Program-made: the position numbers and the translations under genes
Origin: Siphonodentalium dalli
Taxonomy: Eukaryota; Mollusca; Scaphopoda; Gadilida; Siphonodentaliidae
Length of the DNA stretch: 64,000 nucleotides
NCBI GenBank assembly: GCA_032622095.1
Contig: CP136064.1
Span: 149,857,819-149,921,818 of the forward strand
Direction: 5' to 3'
Shown here: piece after piece, positions 27,005 to 39,100 of the stretch
Position numbering within the stretch: position 1 is the stretch's first letter
Layout: every line of letters starts with the position of its first letter
Notes under the pieces: generated by a model
Databases searched by the model: none
What the model was told of the DNA's origin: nothing
What the model saw: only the letters and a program-made list of their open reading frames with translations

Positions 27005-29299
27005 AGTATTTAGTGGCACAAGCTGTCGCTTTATGCCCACATAATCACCATTCCTAGCCGCCTTACAGAAATTCCGGACCAGTTGACCCTCGGTTGACCA
27101 CCTACAGATATCCTGGGGGGGGGGGTGGTACGTAAAAATCGACCAATTTTGAAGGAAATTTCGTATAGTTTGAGTATTTAGTGGCACAAGCTGTCGCTTT
27201 ATGCCAACATAATCACCATTCCTGCCCTTACAGAAAACCCGGACCAGTTGACCCTCGGTTGACCACCTACAGATATCCTGGGGGGATGGTACGTAAAAAT
27301 CGACCAATTTTGAAGGAAATTTCGTATAGTTTGAGTATTTAGTGGCACAAGCTGTCGCTTTATGCCCACATAATCACCATTCCTAGCCGCCTTACAGAAA
27401 TTCCGGACCAGTTGACCCTCGGTTGACCACCTACAGATATCCTGGGGGGGGGTGGTACGTAAAAATCGACCAATTTTGAAGGAAATTTCGTATAGTTTGA
27501 GTATTTAGTGGCACAAGCTGTCGCTTTATGCCCACATAATCACCATTCCTACCCGCCTTACAGAAAACCCGGACCAGTTGACCCTCGGTTGACCACCTAC
27601 AGATATCCTGGGGGGATGGTACTTAAAAATCGACCAATTTTGAAGGAAATTTCGTATAGTTTGAGTATTTAGTGGCACAAGCTGTCGCTTTATGCCCACA
27701 TGATCACCATTCCTACCCGCCTTACAGAAAACCTGGACCAGTTTACCCTCGGTTGACCACCTACAGATATCCTGGGGGGATGGTACGTAAAAACCAACCA
27801 ATATTGAAGGAAATTTCGTATAGTTTGAGTATTTTAGTGGCACAAGCTGTCGCTTAATGCCCACATAATCACTATTCCTACCCGTCTTACAGAAAACCCG
27901 GACCAGTTGACCCTCGGTTGACCACCTACATATATCCTGGGGGGATGGTACGTAAAAATCAACCAATATTGAAGGAAATTTCGTATAGTTTGAGTATTTT
28001 AGTGGCACAAGCTGTCGCTTTATGCCCACATAATCACTATTCATACCCGCCTTACAGAAAACCCGGACCAGTTGACCCTCGGTTGACCACCTACATATAT
28101 CCTGGGTGGATGGTACGTAAAAATCAACCAATTTTGAAGGAAATTTCGTATAGTTTGAGCATTTAGTGGCACAAGCTGTCGTTTTATGCCCACATAATCA
28201 CCATTCCTACCCGCCTTACAGAAAACCCGGACCAGTTGACCCTCGGTTGACCACCTACATATATCCTGGGGGGATGGTACGTAAAAATCGACCAATTTTG
28301 AAGGAAATTTCGTATAGTTTGAGTATTTAGTGGCACAAGCTGTCACTTTATGCCCACATAATCACCATTCCTACCCGCCTTACAGAAAACCCAGACCAGT
28401 TGACCCTTGGCTGACCACCTACAGATATCCTGGGGGGATGGTACGTAAAAATCGACAAATTTTGAAGGAAATTTCGTATAGTATGAGTATTTAGTCGCAC
28501 AAGCTGTCGCTTTATGCCCACATAATCACCATTCCTACCCTTACAGTAAACCCGGACCAGTTGACCCTCGGTTGACCACCTACAGATATCCTGGGGGGGA
28601 TGGTACGTAAAAATCAACCAATTTTGAAGTTAATTTCGTATAGTTTGAGTATTTAGTGGCACAAGCTGTCACTTTATGCCCACATAATCACAATTCCTAC
28701 CCGCCTTACAGAAAACCCAGACCAGTTGACCCTTGGTTGACCACCTACAGATATCCTGGGGGATGGTACGTAAAAATCGACCAATTTTGAAGGAAATTTC
28801 GTATAGTCTGAGTATTTAGTGGCACAAGCTGTCGCTTTATGCCCACATAATCACCATTCCTACCCGCCTTACAGAAAACCCGGACCATTTGACCCTCGGT
28901 TGACCACCTACAGATATCCTGGTGGGATGGTACGTAAAAATCGACCAATTTTGAAGGAAATTTCGTATAGTTTGAGTATTTAGTGGCACAAGCTGTCGCT
29001 TTATGCCCACATGATCACCATTCCTACCCGCCTTACAGAAAACCTGGACCAGTTTACCCTCGGTTGACCACCTACAGATATCCTGGGGGGATGGTACGTA
29101 AAAATCGACCAATTTTGAAGGAAATTTCGTATAGTATGAGTATTTAGTGGCACAAGCTGTCGCTTTATGCCAACATAATCACCATTCCTGCCCTTACAGA
29201 AAACCCGGACCAGTTGACCCTCGGTTGACCACCTACAGATATCCTGGGGGGATGGTACGTAAAAATCGACCAATTTTGAAGGAAATTTCGTATAGTTTG
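27005..29299. repeat. 14-monomer tandem duplication, copy 1
   Basis: Order: H-G-H-I-V-(W/M)-N-O-A-B-C-D-(V/F)-G. The V/F chimera near 28.97 kb begins as V (ccagtttacc) and ends as F (agtatg), followed by G. The unit is 2295-2296 bp and repeats directly to the right. It carries tcatacccgcc in N, shared with copy 2 near 30.33 kb. Confidence 0.85.
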
Positions 29300-32200
29300 A
29301 GTATTTAGTGGCACAAGCTGTCGCTTTATGCCCACATAATCACCATTCCTAGCCGCCTTACAGAAATTCGGGACCAGTTGACCCTCGGTTGACCACCTAC
29401 AGATATCCTGGGGGGGGGGGTGGTACGTAAAAATCGACCAATTTTGAAGGAAATTTCGTATAGTTTGAGTATTTAGTGGCACAAGCTGTCGCTTTATGCC
29501 AACATAATCACCATTCCTGCCCTTACAGAAAACCCGGACCAGTTGACCCTCGGTTGACCACCTACAGATATCCTGGGGGGATGGTACGTAAAAATCGACC
29601 AATTTTGAAGGAAATTTCGTATAGTTTGAGTATTTAGTGGCACAAGCTGTCGCTTTATGCCCACATAATCACCATTCCTAGCCGCCTTACAGAAATTCCG
29701 GACCAGTTGACCCTCGGTTGACCACCTACAGATATCCTGGGGGGGGGGTGGTACGTAAAAATCGACCAATTTTGAAGGAAATTTCGTATAGTTTGAGTAT
29801 TTAGTGGCACAAGCTGTCGCTTTATGCCCACATAATCACCATTCCTACCCGCCTTACAGAAAACCCGGACCAGTTGACCCTCGGTTGACCACCTACAGAT
29901 ATCCTGGGGGGATGGTACGTAAAAATCGACCAATTTTGAAGGAAATTTCGTATAGTTTGAGTATTTAGTTGCACAAGCTGTCGCTTTATGCCCACATGAT
30001 CACCATTCCTACCCGCCTTACAGAAAACCTGGACCAGTTTACCCTCGGTTGACCACCTACAGATATCCTGGGGGGATGGTACGTAAAAACCAACCAATAT
30101 TGAAGGAAATTTCGTATAGTTTGAGTATTTTAGTGGCACAAGCTGTCGCTTAATGCCCACATAATCACTATTCCTACCCGTCTTACAGAAAACCCGGACC
30201 AGTTGACCCTCGGTTGACCACCTACATATATCCTGGGGGGATGGTACGTAAAAATCAACCAATATTGAAGGAAATTTCGTATAGTTTGAGTATTTTAGTG
30301 GCACAAGCTGTCGCTTTATGCCCACATAATCACTATTCATACCCGCCTTACAGAAAACCCGGACCAGTTGACCCTCGGTTGACCACCTACATATATCCTG
30401 GGTGGATGGTACGTAAAAATCAACCAATTTTGAAGGAAATTTCGTATAGTTTGAGCATTTAGTGGCACAAGCTGTCGTTTTATGCCCACATAATCACCAT
30501 TCCTACCCGCCTTACAGAAAACCCGGACCAGTTGACCCTCGGTTGACCACCTACATATATCCTGGGGGGATGGTACGTAAAAATCGACCAATTTTGAAGG
30601 AAATTTCGTATAGTTTGAGTATTTAGTGGCACAAGCTGTCACTTTATGCCCACATAATCACCATTCCTACCCGCCTTACAGAAAACCCAGACCAGTTGAC
30701 CCTTGGCTGACCACCTACAGATATCCTGGGGGGATGGTACGTAAAAATCGACAAATTTTGAAGGAAATTTCGTATAGTATGAGTATTTAGTCGCACAAGC
30801 TGTCGCTTTATGCCCACATAAAAACCATTCCTACCCTTACAGTAAACCCGGACCAGTTGACCCTCGGTTGACCACCTACAGATATCCTGGGGGGGATGGT
30901 ACGTAAAAATCAACCAATTTTGAAGGAAATTTCGTATAGTTTGAGTATTTAGTGGCACAAGCTGTCACTTTATGCCCACATAATCACAATTCCTACCCGC
31001 CTTACAGAAAACCCAGACCAGTTGACCCTTGGTTGACCACCTACAGATATCCTGGGGGATGGTACGTAAAAATCGACCAATTTTGAAGGAAATTTCGTAT
31101 AGTCTGAGTATTTAGTGGCACAAGCTGTCGCTTTATGCCCACATAATCACCATTCCTACCCGCCTTACAGAAAATCCGGACCATTTGACCCTCGGTTGAC
31201 CACCTACAGATATCCTGGTGGGATGGTACGTAAAAATCGACCAATTTTGACGGAAATTTCGTATAGTTTGAGTATTTAGTGGCACAAGCTGTCGCTTTAT
31301 GCCCACATGATCACCATTCCTACCCGCCTTACAGAAAACCTGGACCAGTTTACCCTCGGTTGACCACCTACAGATATCCTGGGGGGATGGTACGTAAAAA
31401 CCAACCAATATTGAAGGAAATTTCGTATAGTTTGAGTATTTTAGTGGCACAAGCTGTCGCTTAATGCCCACATAATCACTATTCCTACCCGTCTTACAGA
31501 AAACCCGGACCAGTTGACCCTCGGTTGACCACCTACAGATATCCTGGGTGGATGGTACGTAAAAATCAACCAATTTTGAAGGAAATTTCGTATAGTTTGA
31601 GCATTTAGTGGCACAAGCTGTCGCTTTATGCCCACATAATCACCATTCCTACCCGCCTTACAGAAAACCCGGACCAGTTGACCCTCGGTTGACCACCTAC
31701 ATATATCCTGGGTGGATGGTACGTAAAAATCAACCAATTTTGAAGGAAATTTCGTATAGTTTGAGCATTTAGTGGCACAAGCTGTCGTTTTATGCCCACA
31801 TAATAACCATTCCTACCCGCCTTACAGAAAACCCGGACCAGTTGACCCTCGGTTGACCACCTACATATATCCTGGGGGGATGGTACGTAAAAATCGACCA
31901 ATTTTGAAGGAAATTTCGTATAGTTTGAGTATTTAGTGGCACAAGCTGTCACTTTATGCCCACATAATCACCATTCCTACCCGCCTTACAGAAAACCCAG
32001 ACCAGTTGACCCTTGGCTGACCACATACAGATATCCTGGGGGGATGGTACGTAAAAATCGAAAAATTTTGAAGGAAATTTCGTATAGTATGAGTATTTAG
32101 TCGCACAAGCTGTCGCTTTATGCCCACATAATCACCATTCCTACCCTTACAGTAAACCCGGACCAGTTGACCCTCGGTTGACCACCTACAGATATCCTGG

Positions 32201-32579
32201 GGGGATGGTACGTAAAAATCAACCAATTTTGAAGGAAATTTCGTATAGTTTGAGTATTTAGTGGCACAAGCTTTCACTTTATGCCCACATAATCACCATT
32301 CCTACCCGCCTTACAGAAAACCCAGACCAGTTGACCCTCGGTTGACCACCTACAGATATCCTGGGGGATGGTACGTAAAAATCGACCAATTTTGAAGGAA
32401 ATTTCGTATAGTTTGAGTATTTAGTGGCACAAGCTGTCGCTTTATGCCCACATAATCACCATTCCTACCCGCCTTACAGAAAACCCGGACCATTTGACCC
32501 TCGGTTGACCACCTACAGATATCCTGGTGGGATGGTACGTAAAAATCGACCAATTTTGAAGGAAATTTCGTATAGTTTG
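29300..32579. repeat. 14-monomer duplication copy 2, then short HOR, 20 monomers
   Basis: Order: H-G-H-I-V-(W/M)-N-O-A-B-C-D followed by V-W-P-O-A-B-C-D. The second part resumes the arrangement seen at 23.7-24.5 kb, so the 14-monomer duplication looks nested inside copy 2 of the 31-monomer duplication. The O monomer with cataataacc is shared between 24.26 and 31.80 kb. Confidence 0.8.
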
Positions 32580-34378
32580 AGTATTTAGTGGCACAAGCTG
32601 TCGCTTTATGCCCACATGATCACCATTCCTACCCGCCTTACAGAAAACCTGGACCAGTTGACCCTTGGCTGACCACCTACAGATATCCTGGGTGGATGGT
32701 ACGTAAAAATCAACCAATATTGAAGGAAATTACGTATAGTTTGAGTATTTAGTGGCAACAAGCTGTCGCTTTATACCCACATAATCACCATTCCTACCCG
32801 CCTTACAGAAAATCCGGACCAGTTGACCCTCGGTTGACCACCTACAGATATCCTGGGGGGATGGTACGTAAAAATCGACCAATTTTGAAGGAAATTTCGT
32901 ATAGTATGAGTATTTAGTGGCACAAGCTGTCGCTTTATGCCAACATAATCACCATTCCTGCCCTTACAGAAAATCCGGACCAGTTGACCCTCGGTTGACC
33001 ACCTACAGATATCCTGGGGGGATGGTACGTAAAAATCGACCAATTTTGAAGGAAATTTCGTATAGTTTGAGTATTTAGTGGCACAAGCTGTCGCTTTATG
33101 CCCACATAATCACCATTCCTAGCCGCCTTACAGAAATTCTGGACCAGTTGACCCTCGGTTGACCACCTACAGATATCCTGGGGGGGTGGTACGTAAAAAT
33201 CGACCAATTTTGAAGGAAATTTCGTATAGTTTGAGTATTTAGTGGCACAAGCTGTCGCTTTATGCCCACATAATCACCATTCCTACCCGCCTTACAGAAA
33301 ACCCGGACCAGTTGACCCTCGGTTGACCACCTACAGATATCCTGGGGGGATGGTACGTAAAAATCGACCAATTTTGAAGGAAATTTCGTATAGTATGAGT
33401 ATTTAGTGGCACAAGCTGTCGCTTTATGCCCACATAATCACCATTCCTACCCTTACAGAAAACCCGGACCAGTTGACCCTCGGTTGACCACCTACATATA
33501 TCCTGGGGGGATGGTAGGTAAAAATCGACCAATTTTGAAGGACATTTCGTATAGTTTGAGTATTTAGTGGCACAAGCTGTCACTTTATGCCCACATAATC
33601 ACCATTCCTACCCGCCTTACAGAAAAACCAGACCAGTTGACCCTTGGTTGACCACCTACAGATATCCTGGGGGATGGTACGTAAAAATCGACCAATTTTG
33701 AAGGAAATTTCGTATAGTTTGAGTATTTAGTGGCACAAGCTGTCGCTTTATGCCCACATAATCACTATTCCTACCCGCCTTACAGAAAACCCGGACCATT
33801 TGACCCTCGGTTGACCACCTACAGATATCCTGGTGGGATGGTACGTAAAAATCGACCAATTTTGAAGGAAATTTCGTATAGTTTGAGTATTTAGTGGCAC
33901 AAGCTGTCGCTTTATGCCTACATGATCACCATTTCTACCCGCCTTACAGAAAACCTGGACCAGTTGACCCTCGGTTGACCACCTACAGATATCCTGGGGG
34001 GATGGTACGTAAAAATCAACCAATATTGAAGGAAATTTCGTATAGTTTGAGTATTTTAGTGGCACAAGCTGTCGCTTAATGCCCACATAATCACCATTCC
34101 TACCCGCCTTACAGAAAACCCGGACCAGTTGACCCTCGGTTGACCACCTACATATATCCTGGGTGGATGGTACGTAAAAATCAACCAATTTTGAAGGAAA
34201 TTTCGTATAGTTTGAGCATTTAGTGGCACAAGCTGTCGTTTTATGCCCACATAATCACCATTCCTACCCGCCTTACAGAAAACCCGGACCATTTGACCCT
34301 CGGTTGACCACCTACAGATATCCTGGTGGGATGGTACGTAAAAATCGACCAATTTTGAAGGAAATTTCGTATAGTTTG
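32580..34378. repeat. 11-monomer tandem duplication, copy 1
   Basis: Order: E-F-G-H-I-J-K-L-M-N-(O/D). The last unit (34215-34378) begins as O (agcatttag, gttttatg) and ends as D (ggaccatttg, ctggtggg), so the next unit is again E. The M monomer carries accatttctac, shared with copy 2. Confidence 0.9.
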
Positions 34379-36183
34379 AGTATTTAGTGGCACAAGCTGT
34401 CGCTTTATGCCCACATGATCACCATTCCTACCCGCCTTACAGAAAACCTGGACCAGTTGACCCTTGGCTGACCACCTACAGATATCCTGGGTGGATGGTA
34501 CGTAAAAATCAACCAATATTGAAGGAAATTACGTATAGTTTGAGTATTTAGTGGCAACAAGCTGTCGCTTTATACCCACATAATCACCATTCCTACCCGC
34601 CTTACAGAAAATCCGGACCAGTTGACCTTCGGTTGACCACCTACAGATATCCTGGGGGGATGGTACGTAAAAATCGACCAATTTTGAAGGAAATTTCGTA
34701 TAGTATGAGTATTTAGTGGCACAAGCTGTCGCTTTATGCCAACATAATCACCATTCCTGCCCTTACAGAAAACCCGGACCAGTTGACCCTCGGTTGACCA
34801 CCTACAGATATCCTGGGGGGATGGTACGTAAAAATCGACCAATTTTGAAGGAAATTTCGTATAGTTTGAGTATTTAGTGGCACAAGCTGTCGCTTTATGC
34901 CCACATAATCACCATTCCTAGCCGCCTTACAGAAATTCTGGACCAGTTGACCCTCGGTTGACCACCTACAGATATCCTGGGGGGGGGGGGGTGGTACGTA
35001 AAAATCGACCAATTTTGAAGGAAATTTCGTATAGTTTGAGTATTTAGTGGCACAAGCTGTCGCTTTATGCCCACATAATCACCATTCCTACCCGCCTTAC
35101 AGAAAACCCGGACCAGTTGACCCTCGGTTGACCACCTACAGATATCCTGGGGGGATGGTACGTAAAAATCGACCAATTTTGAAGGAAATTTCGTATAGTA
35201 TGAGTATTTAGTGGCACAAGCTGTCGCTTTATGCCCACATAATCACCATTCCTACCCTTACAGAAAACCCGGACCAGTTGACCCTCGGTTGACCACCTAC
35301 ATATATCCTGGGGGGATGGTAGGTAAAAATCGACCAATTTTGAAGGACATTTCGTATAGTTTGAGTATTTAGTGGCACAAGCTGTCACTTTATGCCCACA
35401 TAATCACCATTCCTACCCGCCTTACAGAAAAACCAGACCAGTTGACCCTTGGTTGACCACCTACAGATATCCTGGGGGATGGTACGTAAAAATCGACCAA
35501 TTTTGAAGGAAATTTCGTATAGTTTGAGTATTTAGTGGCACAAGCTGTCGCTTTATGCCCACATAATCACTATTCCTACCCGCCTTACAGAAAACCCGGA
35601 CCATTTGACCCTCGGTTGACCACCTACAGATATCCTGGTGGGATGGTACGTAAAAATCGACCAATTTTGAAGGAAATTTCGTATAGTTTGAGTATTTAGT
35701 GGCACAAGCTGTCGCTTTATGCCCACATGATCACCATTTCTACCCGCCTTACAGAAAACCTGGACCAGTTGACCCTCGGTTGACCACCTACAGATATCCT
35801 GGGGGGATGGTACGTAAAAATCAACCAATATTGAAGGAAATTTCGTATAGTTTGAGTATTTTAGTGGCACAAGCTGTCGCTTAATGCCCACATAATCACT
35901 ATTCCTACCCGCCTTACAGAAAACCCGGACCAGTTGACCCTCGGTTGACCACCTACATATATCCTGGGTGGATGGTACGTAAAAATCAACCAATTTTGAA
36001 GGAAATTTCGTATAGTTTGAGCATTTAGTGGCACAAGCTGTCGTTTTATGCCCACATGATCACCATTCCTACCCGCCTTACAGAAAACCTGGACCAGTTT
36101 ACCCTCGGTTGACCACCTACAGATATCCTGGGGGGATGGTACGTAAAAACCAACCAATATTGAAGGAAATTTCGTATAGTTTG
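34379..36183. repeat. 11-monomer tandem duplication, copy 2
   Basis: Order: E-F-G-H-I-J-K-L-M-N-(O/V), offset 1799-1805 bp from copy 1. The last unit (36020-36183) begins as O (gttttatg) and continues as V (cacatgatc, ccagtttacc), leading into W. H near 34.98 kb has a 13-G run against 7 G in copy 1. Confidence 0.9.
35039..35202. repeat. Reference monomer (type I, near consensus)
   Basis: This 164 bp copy is close to the majority base at each position and serves as a reading key. In order it holds agtatttag, cacaagctgtcgc, the stretch from tatgcccacataatc to acccgccttacag, aaaacccggaccag, two nearby gttgacc copies 11 bp apart, cctacagatatcc, a six-G run, atggtacgt, then three A/T tracts (AAAAAT, AATTTT, AAATTT) at 35164-35191 with centres 11 bp apart. 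Seven CpG sites occur in the unit. It ends agtatg, a marker of types A, F and I; most other types end agtttg. Confidence 0.95.
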
Positions 36184-39100
36184 AGTATTTTAGTGGCACA
36201 AGCTGTCGCTTAATGCCCACATAATCACTATTCCTACCCGTCTTACAGAAAACCCGGACCAGTTGACCCTCGGTTGACCACCTACAGATATCCTGGGTGG
36301 ATGGTACGTAAAAATCAACAAATTTTGAAGGAAATTTCGTATAGTTTGAGCATTTAGTGGCACAAGCTGTCGCTTTATGCCCACATAATCACCATTCCTA
36401 CCCGCCTTACAGAAAACCCGGACCAGTTGACCCTCGGTTGACCACCTACATATATCCTGGGTGGATGGTACGTAAAAATCAACCAATTTTGAAGGAAATT
36501 TCGTATAGTTTGAGCATTTAGTGGCACAAGCTGTCGTTTTATGCCCACATAATCACCATTCCTACCCGCCTTACAGAAAATCCGGACCAGTTGACCCTCG
36601 GTTGACCACCTACATATATCCTGGGGGATGGTACGTAAAAATCGACCAATTTTGAAGGAAATTTCGTATAGTTTGAGTATTTAGTGGCACAAGCTGTCAC
36701 TTTATGCCCACATAATCACCATTCCTACCCGCCTTACAGAAAACCCAGACCAGTTGACCCTTGGCTGACCACATACAGATATCCCTGGGGGGATGGCACG
36801 TAAAAATCGACAAATTTAGAAGGAAATTTCGTATAGTATGAGTATTTAGTCGCACAAGCTGTCGCTTTATGCCCACATAATCACCATTCCTACCCTTACA
36901 GTAAACCCGGACCAGTTGACCCTCGGTTGACCACCTACAGATATCCTGGGGGGATGGTACGTAAAAATCAACCAATTTTGAAGGAAATTTCGTATAGTTT
37001 GAGTATTTAGTGGCACATGCTGTCACTTTATGCCCACATAATCACCATTCCTACCCGCCTTACAGAAAACCCAGACCAGTTGACCCTTGGTTGATCACCT
37101 ACATATATCCTGGGGGATGGTACGTAAAAATCGACCAATTTTGAAGGAAATTTCGTATAGTTTGAGTATTTAGTGGCACAAGCTGTCGCTTTATGCCCAC
37201 ATAATCACCATTCCTACCCGCCTTACAGAAAACCCGGACCATTTGACCCTCGGTTGACCACCTACAGATATCCTGGTGGGATGGCACGTAAAAATCGACC
37301 AATTTTGAAGGAAATTTCGTATAGTTTGAGTATTTAGTGGCACAAGCTGTCGCTTTATGCCCACATGATCACCATTCCTACCCGCCTTACAGAAAACCTG
37401 GACCAGTTGACCCTTGGCTGACCACCTACAGATATCCTGGGTGGATGGTACGTAAAAATCAACCAATATTGAAGGAAATTACGTATAGTTTGAGTATTTA
37501 GTGGCAACAAGCTGTCGCTTTATACCCACATAATCACCATTCCTAGCCGCCTTACAGAAAATCCGGACCAGTTGACCCTCGGTTGACCACCTACAGATAT
37601 CCTGGGGGTGGGATGGTACGTAAAAATCGACCAATTTTGAAGGAAATTTCGTATAGTTTGAGTATTTAGTGGCACAAGCTGTCGCTTTATGCCCACATAA
37701 TCACCATTCCTACCCGCCTTACAGAAAACCCGGACCAGTTGACCCTCGGTTGACCACCTACAGATATCCTGGGGGGATGGTACGTAAAAATCGACCAATT
37801 TTGAAGGAAATTTCGTATAGTATGAGTATTTAGTGGCACAAGCTGTCGCTTTATGCCCACATAATCACCATTCCTACCCTTACAGAAAACCCGGACCAGT
37901 TGACCCTCGGTTGACCACCTACATATATCCTGGGGGGATGGTAGGTAAAAATCGACCAATTTTGAAGGACATTTCGTATAGTTTGAGTATTTAGTGGCAC
38001 AAGCTGTCACTTTATGCCCACATAATCACAATTCCTACCCGCCTTACAGAAAAACCAGACCAGTTGACCCTTGGTTGACCACCTACAGATATCCTGGGGG
38101 ATGGTACGTAAAAATCGACCAATTTTTGAAGGAAATTTCGTATAGTTTGAGTATTTAGTGGCACAAGCTGTCGCTTTATGCCCACATAATCACTATTCCT
38201 ACCCGCCTTACAGAAAACCCGGACCATTTGACCCTCGGTTGACCACCTACAGATATCCTGGTGGGATGGTACGTAAGACCAATTTTGAAGGAAATTTCGT
38301 ATAGTTTGAGTATTTAGTGGCACAAGCTGTCGCTTTATGCCCACATGATCACCATTCCTACCCGCCTTACAGAAAACCTGGACCAGTTGACCCTCGGATG
38401 ACCACCTACAGATATCCTGGGGGATGGTACGTAAAAATCAACCAATATTGAAGGAAATTTCGTATAGTTTGAGTATTTTAGTGGTACAAGCTGTCGCTTA
38501 ATGCCCACATAATCACTGTTCCTACCCGCCTTACAGAAAACCCGGACCAGTTGACCCTCGGTTGACCACCTACATATATCCTGGGTGAATGGTACGTAAA
38601 ATCAACCAATTTTGAAGGAAATTTCGTATAGTTTGAGCATTTAGTGTACAAGCTGTCGTTTTATGCCCACATAATCACCATTCCTACCCGCCTTACAGAA
38701 AACCCGGACCAGTTGACCCTCGGTTGACCACCTACATATATCCTGGGGGGGATGGTACGTAAAAATCGACCAATTTTGAAGGAAATTTCGTATAGTTTGA
38801 GTATTTAGTGGCACAAGCTGTCACTTTATGCCACATAATCACCATTCCTACCCGCCTTACAGAAAACCCAGACCAGTTGACCCTTGGCTGACCACCTACA
38901 GATATCCTGGGGGATGGTAAGTAAAATCGACAAATTTTGAAGGAAATTTCGTATAGTATGAGTATTTAGTCGCACAAGCTGTCGCTTTATGCCCACATAA
39001 TCACCATTCCTACCCTTACAGTAAACCCGGACCAGTTGACCCTCGGTTGACCACCTACAGATATCCTGGGGGGGATGGTACGTAAAAATCAACCAATTTT

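Noticed and set aside
35039-35202. Partial resemblance of acccgccttacagaaaa to a reverse-strand CENP-B box
   Set aside because: CCCG, the central T and the final AA fit, but two of the nine core positions do not (GAAA where CGAA is needed). The same positions are deleted in B, G and J. Seven of nine is not convincing in a 164 bp unit.
38120-38130. Extra T (aatttttgaagg) in K monomers near 38.13, 46.05 and 52.01 kb treated as sequencing error
   Set aside because: The same variant recurs in related K monomers, including one in the well-supported copy at 52 kb, so it is a real type variant.
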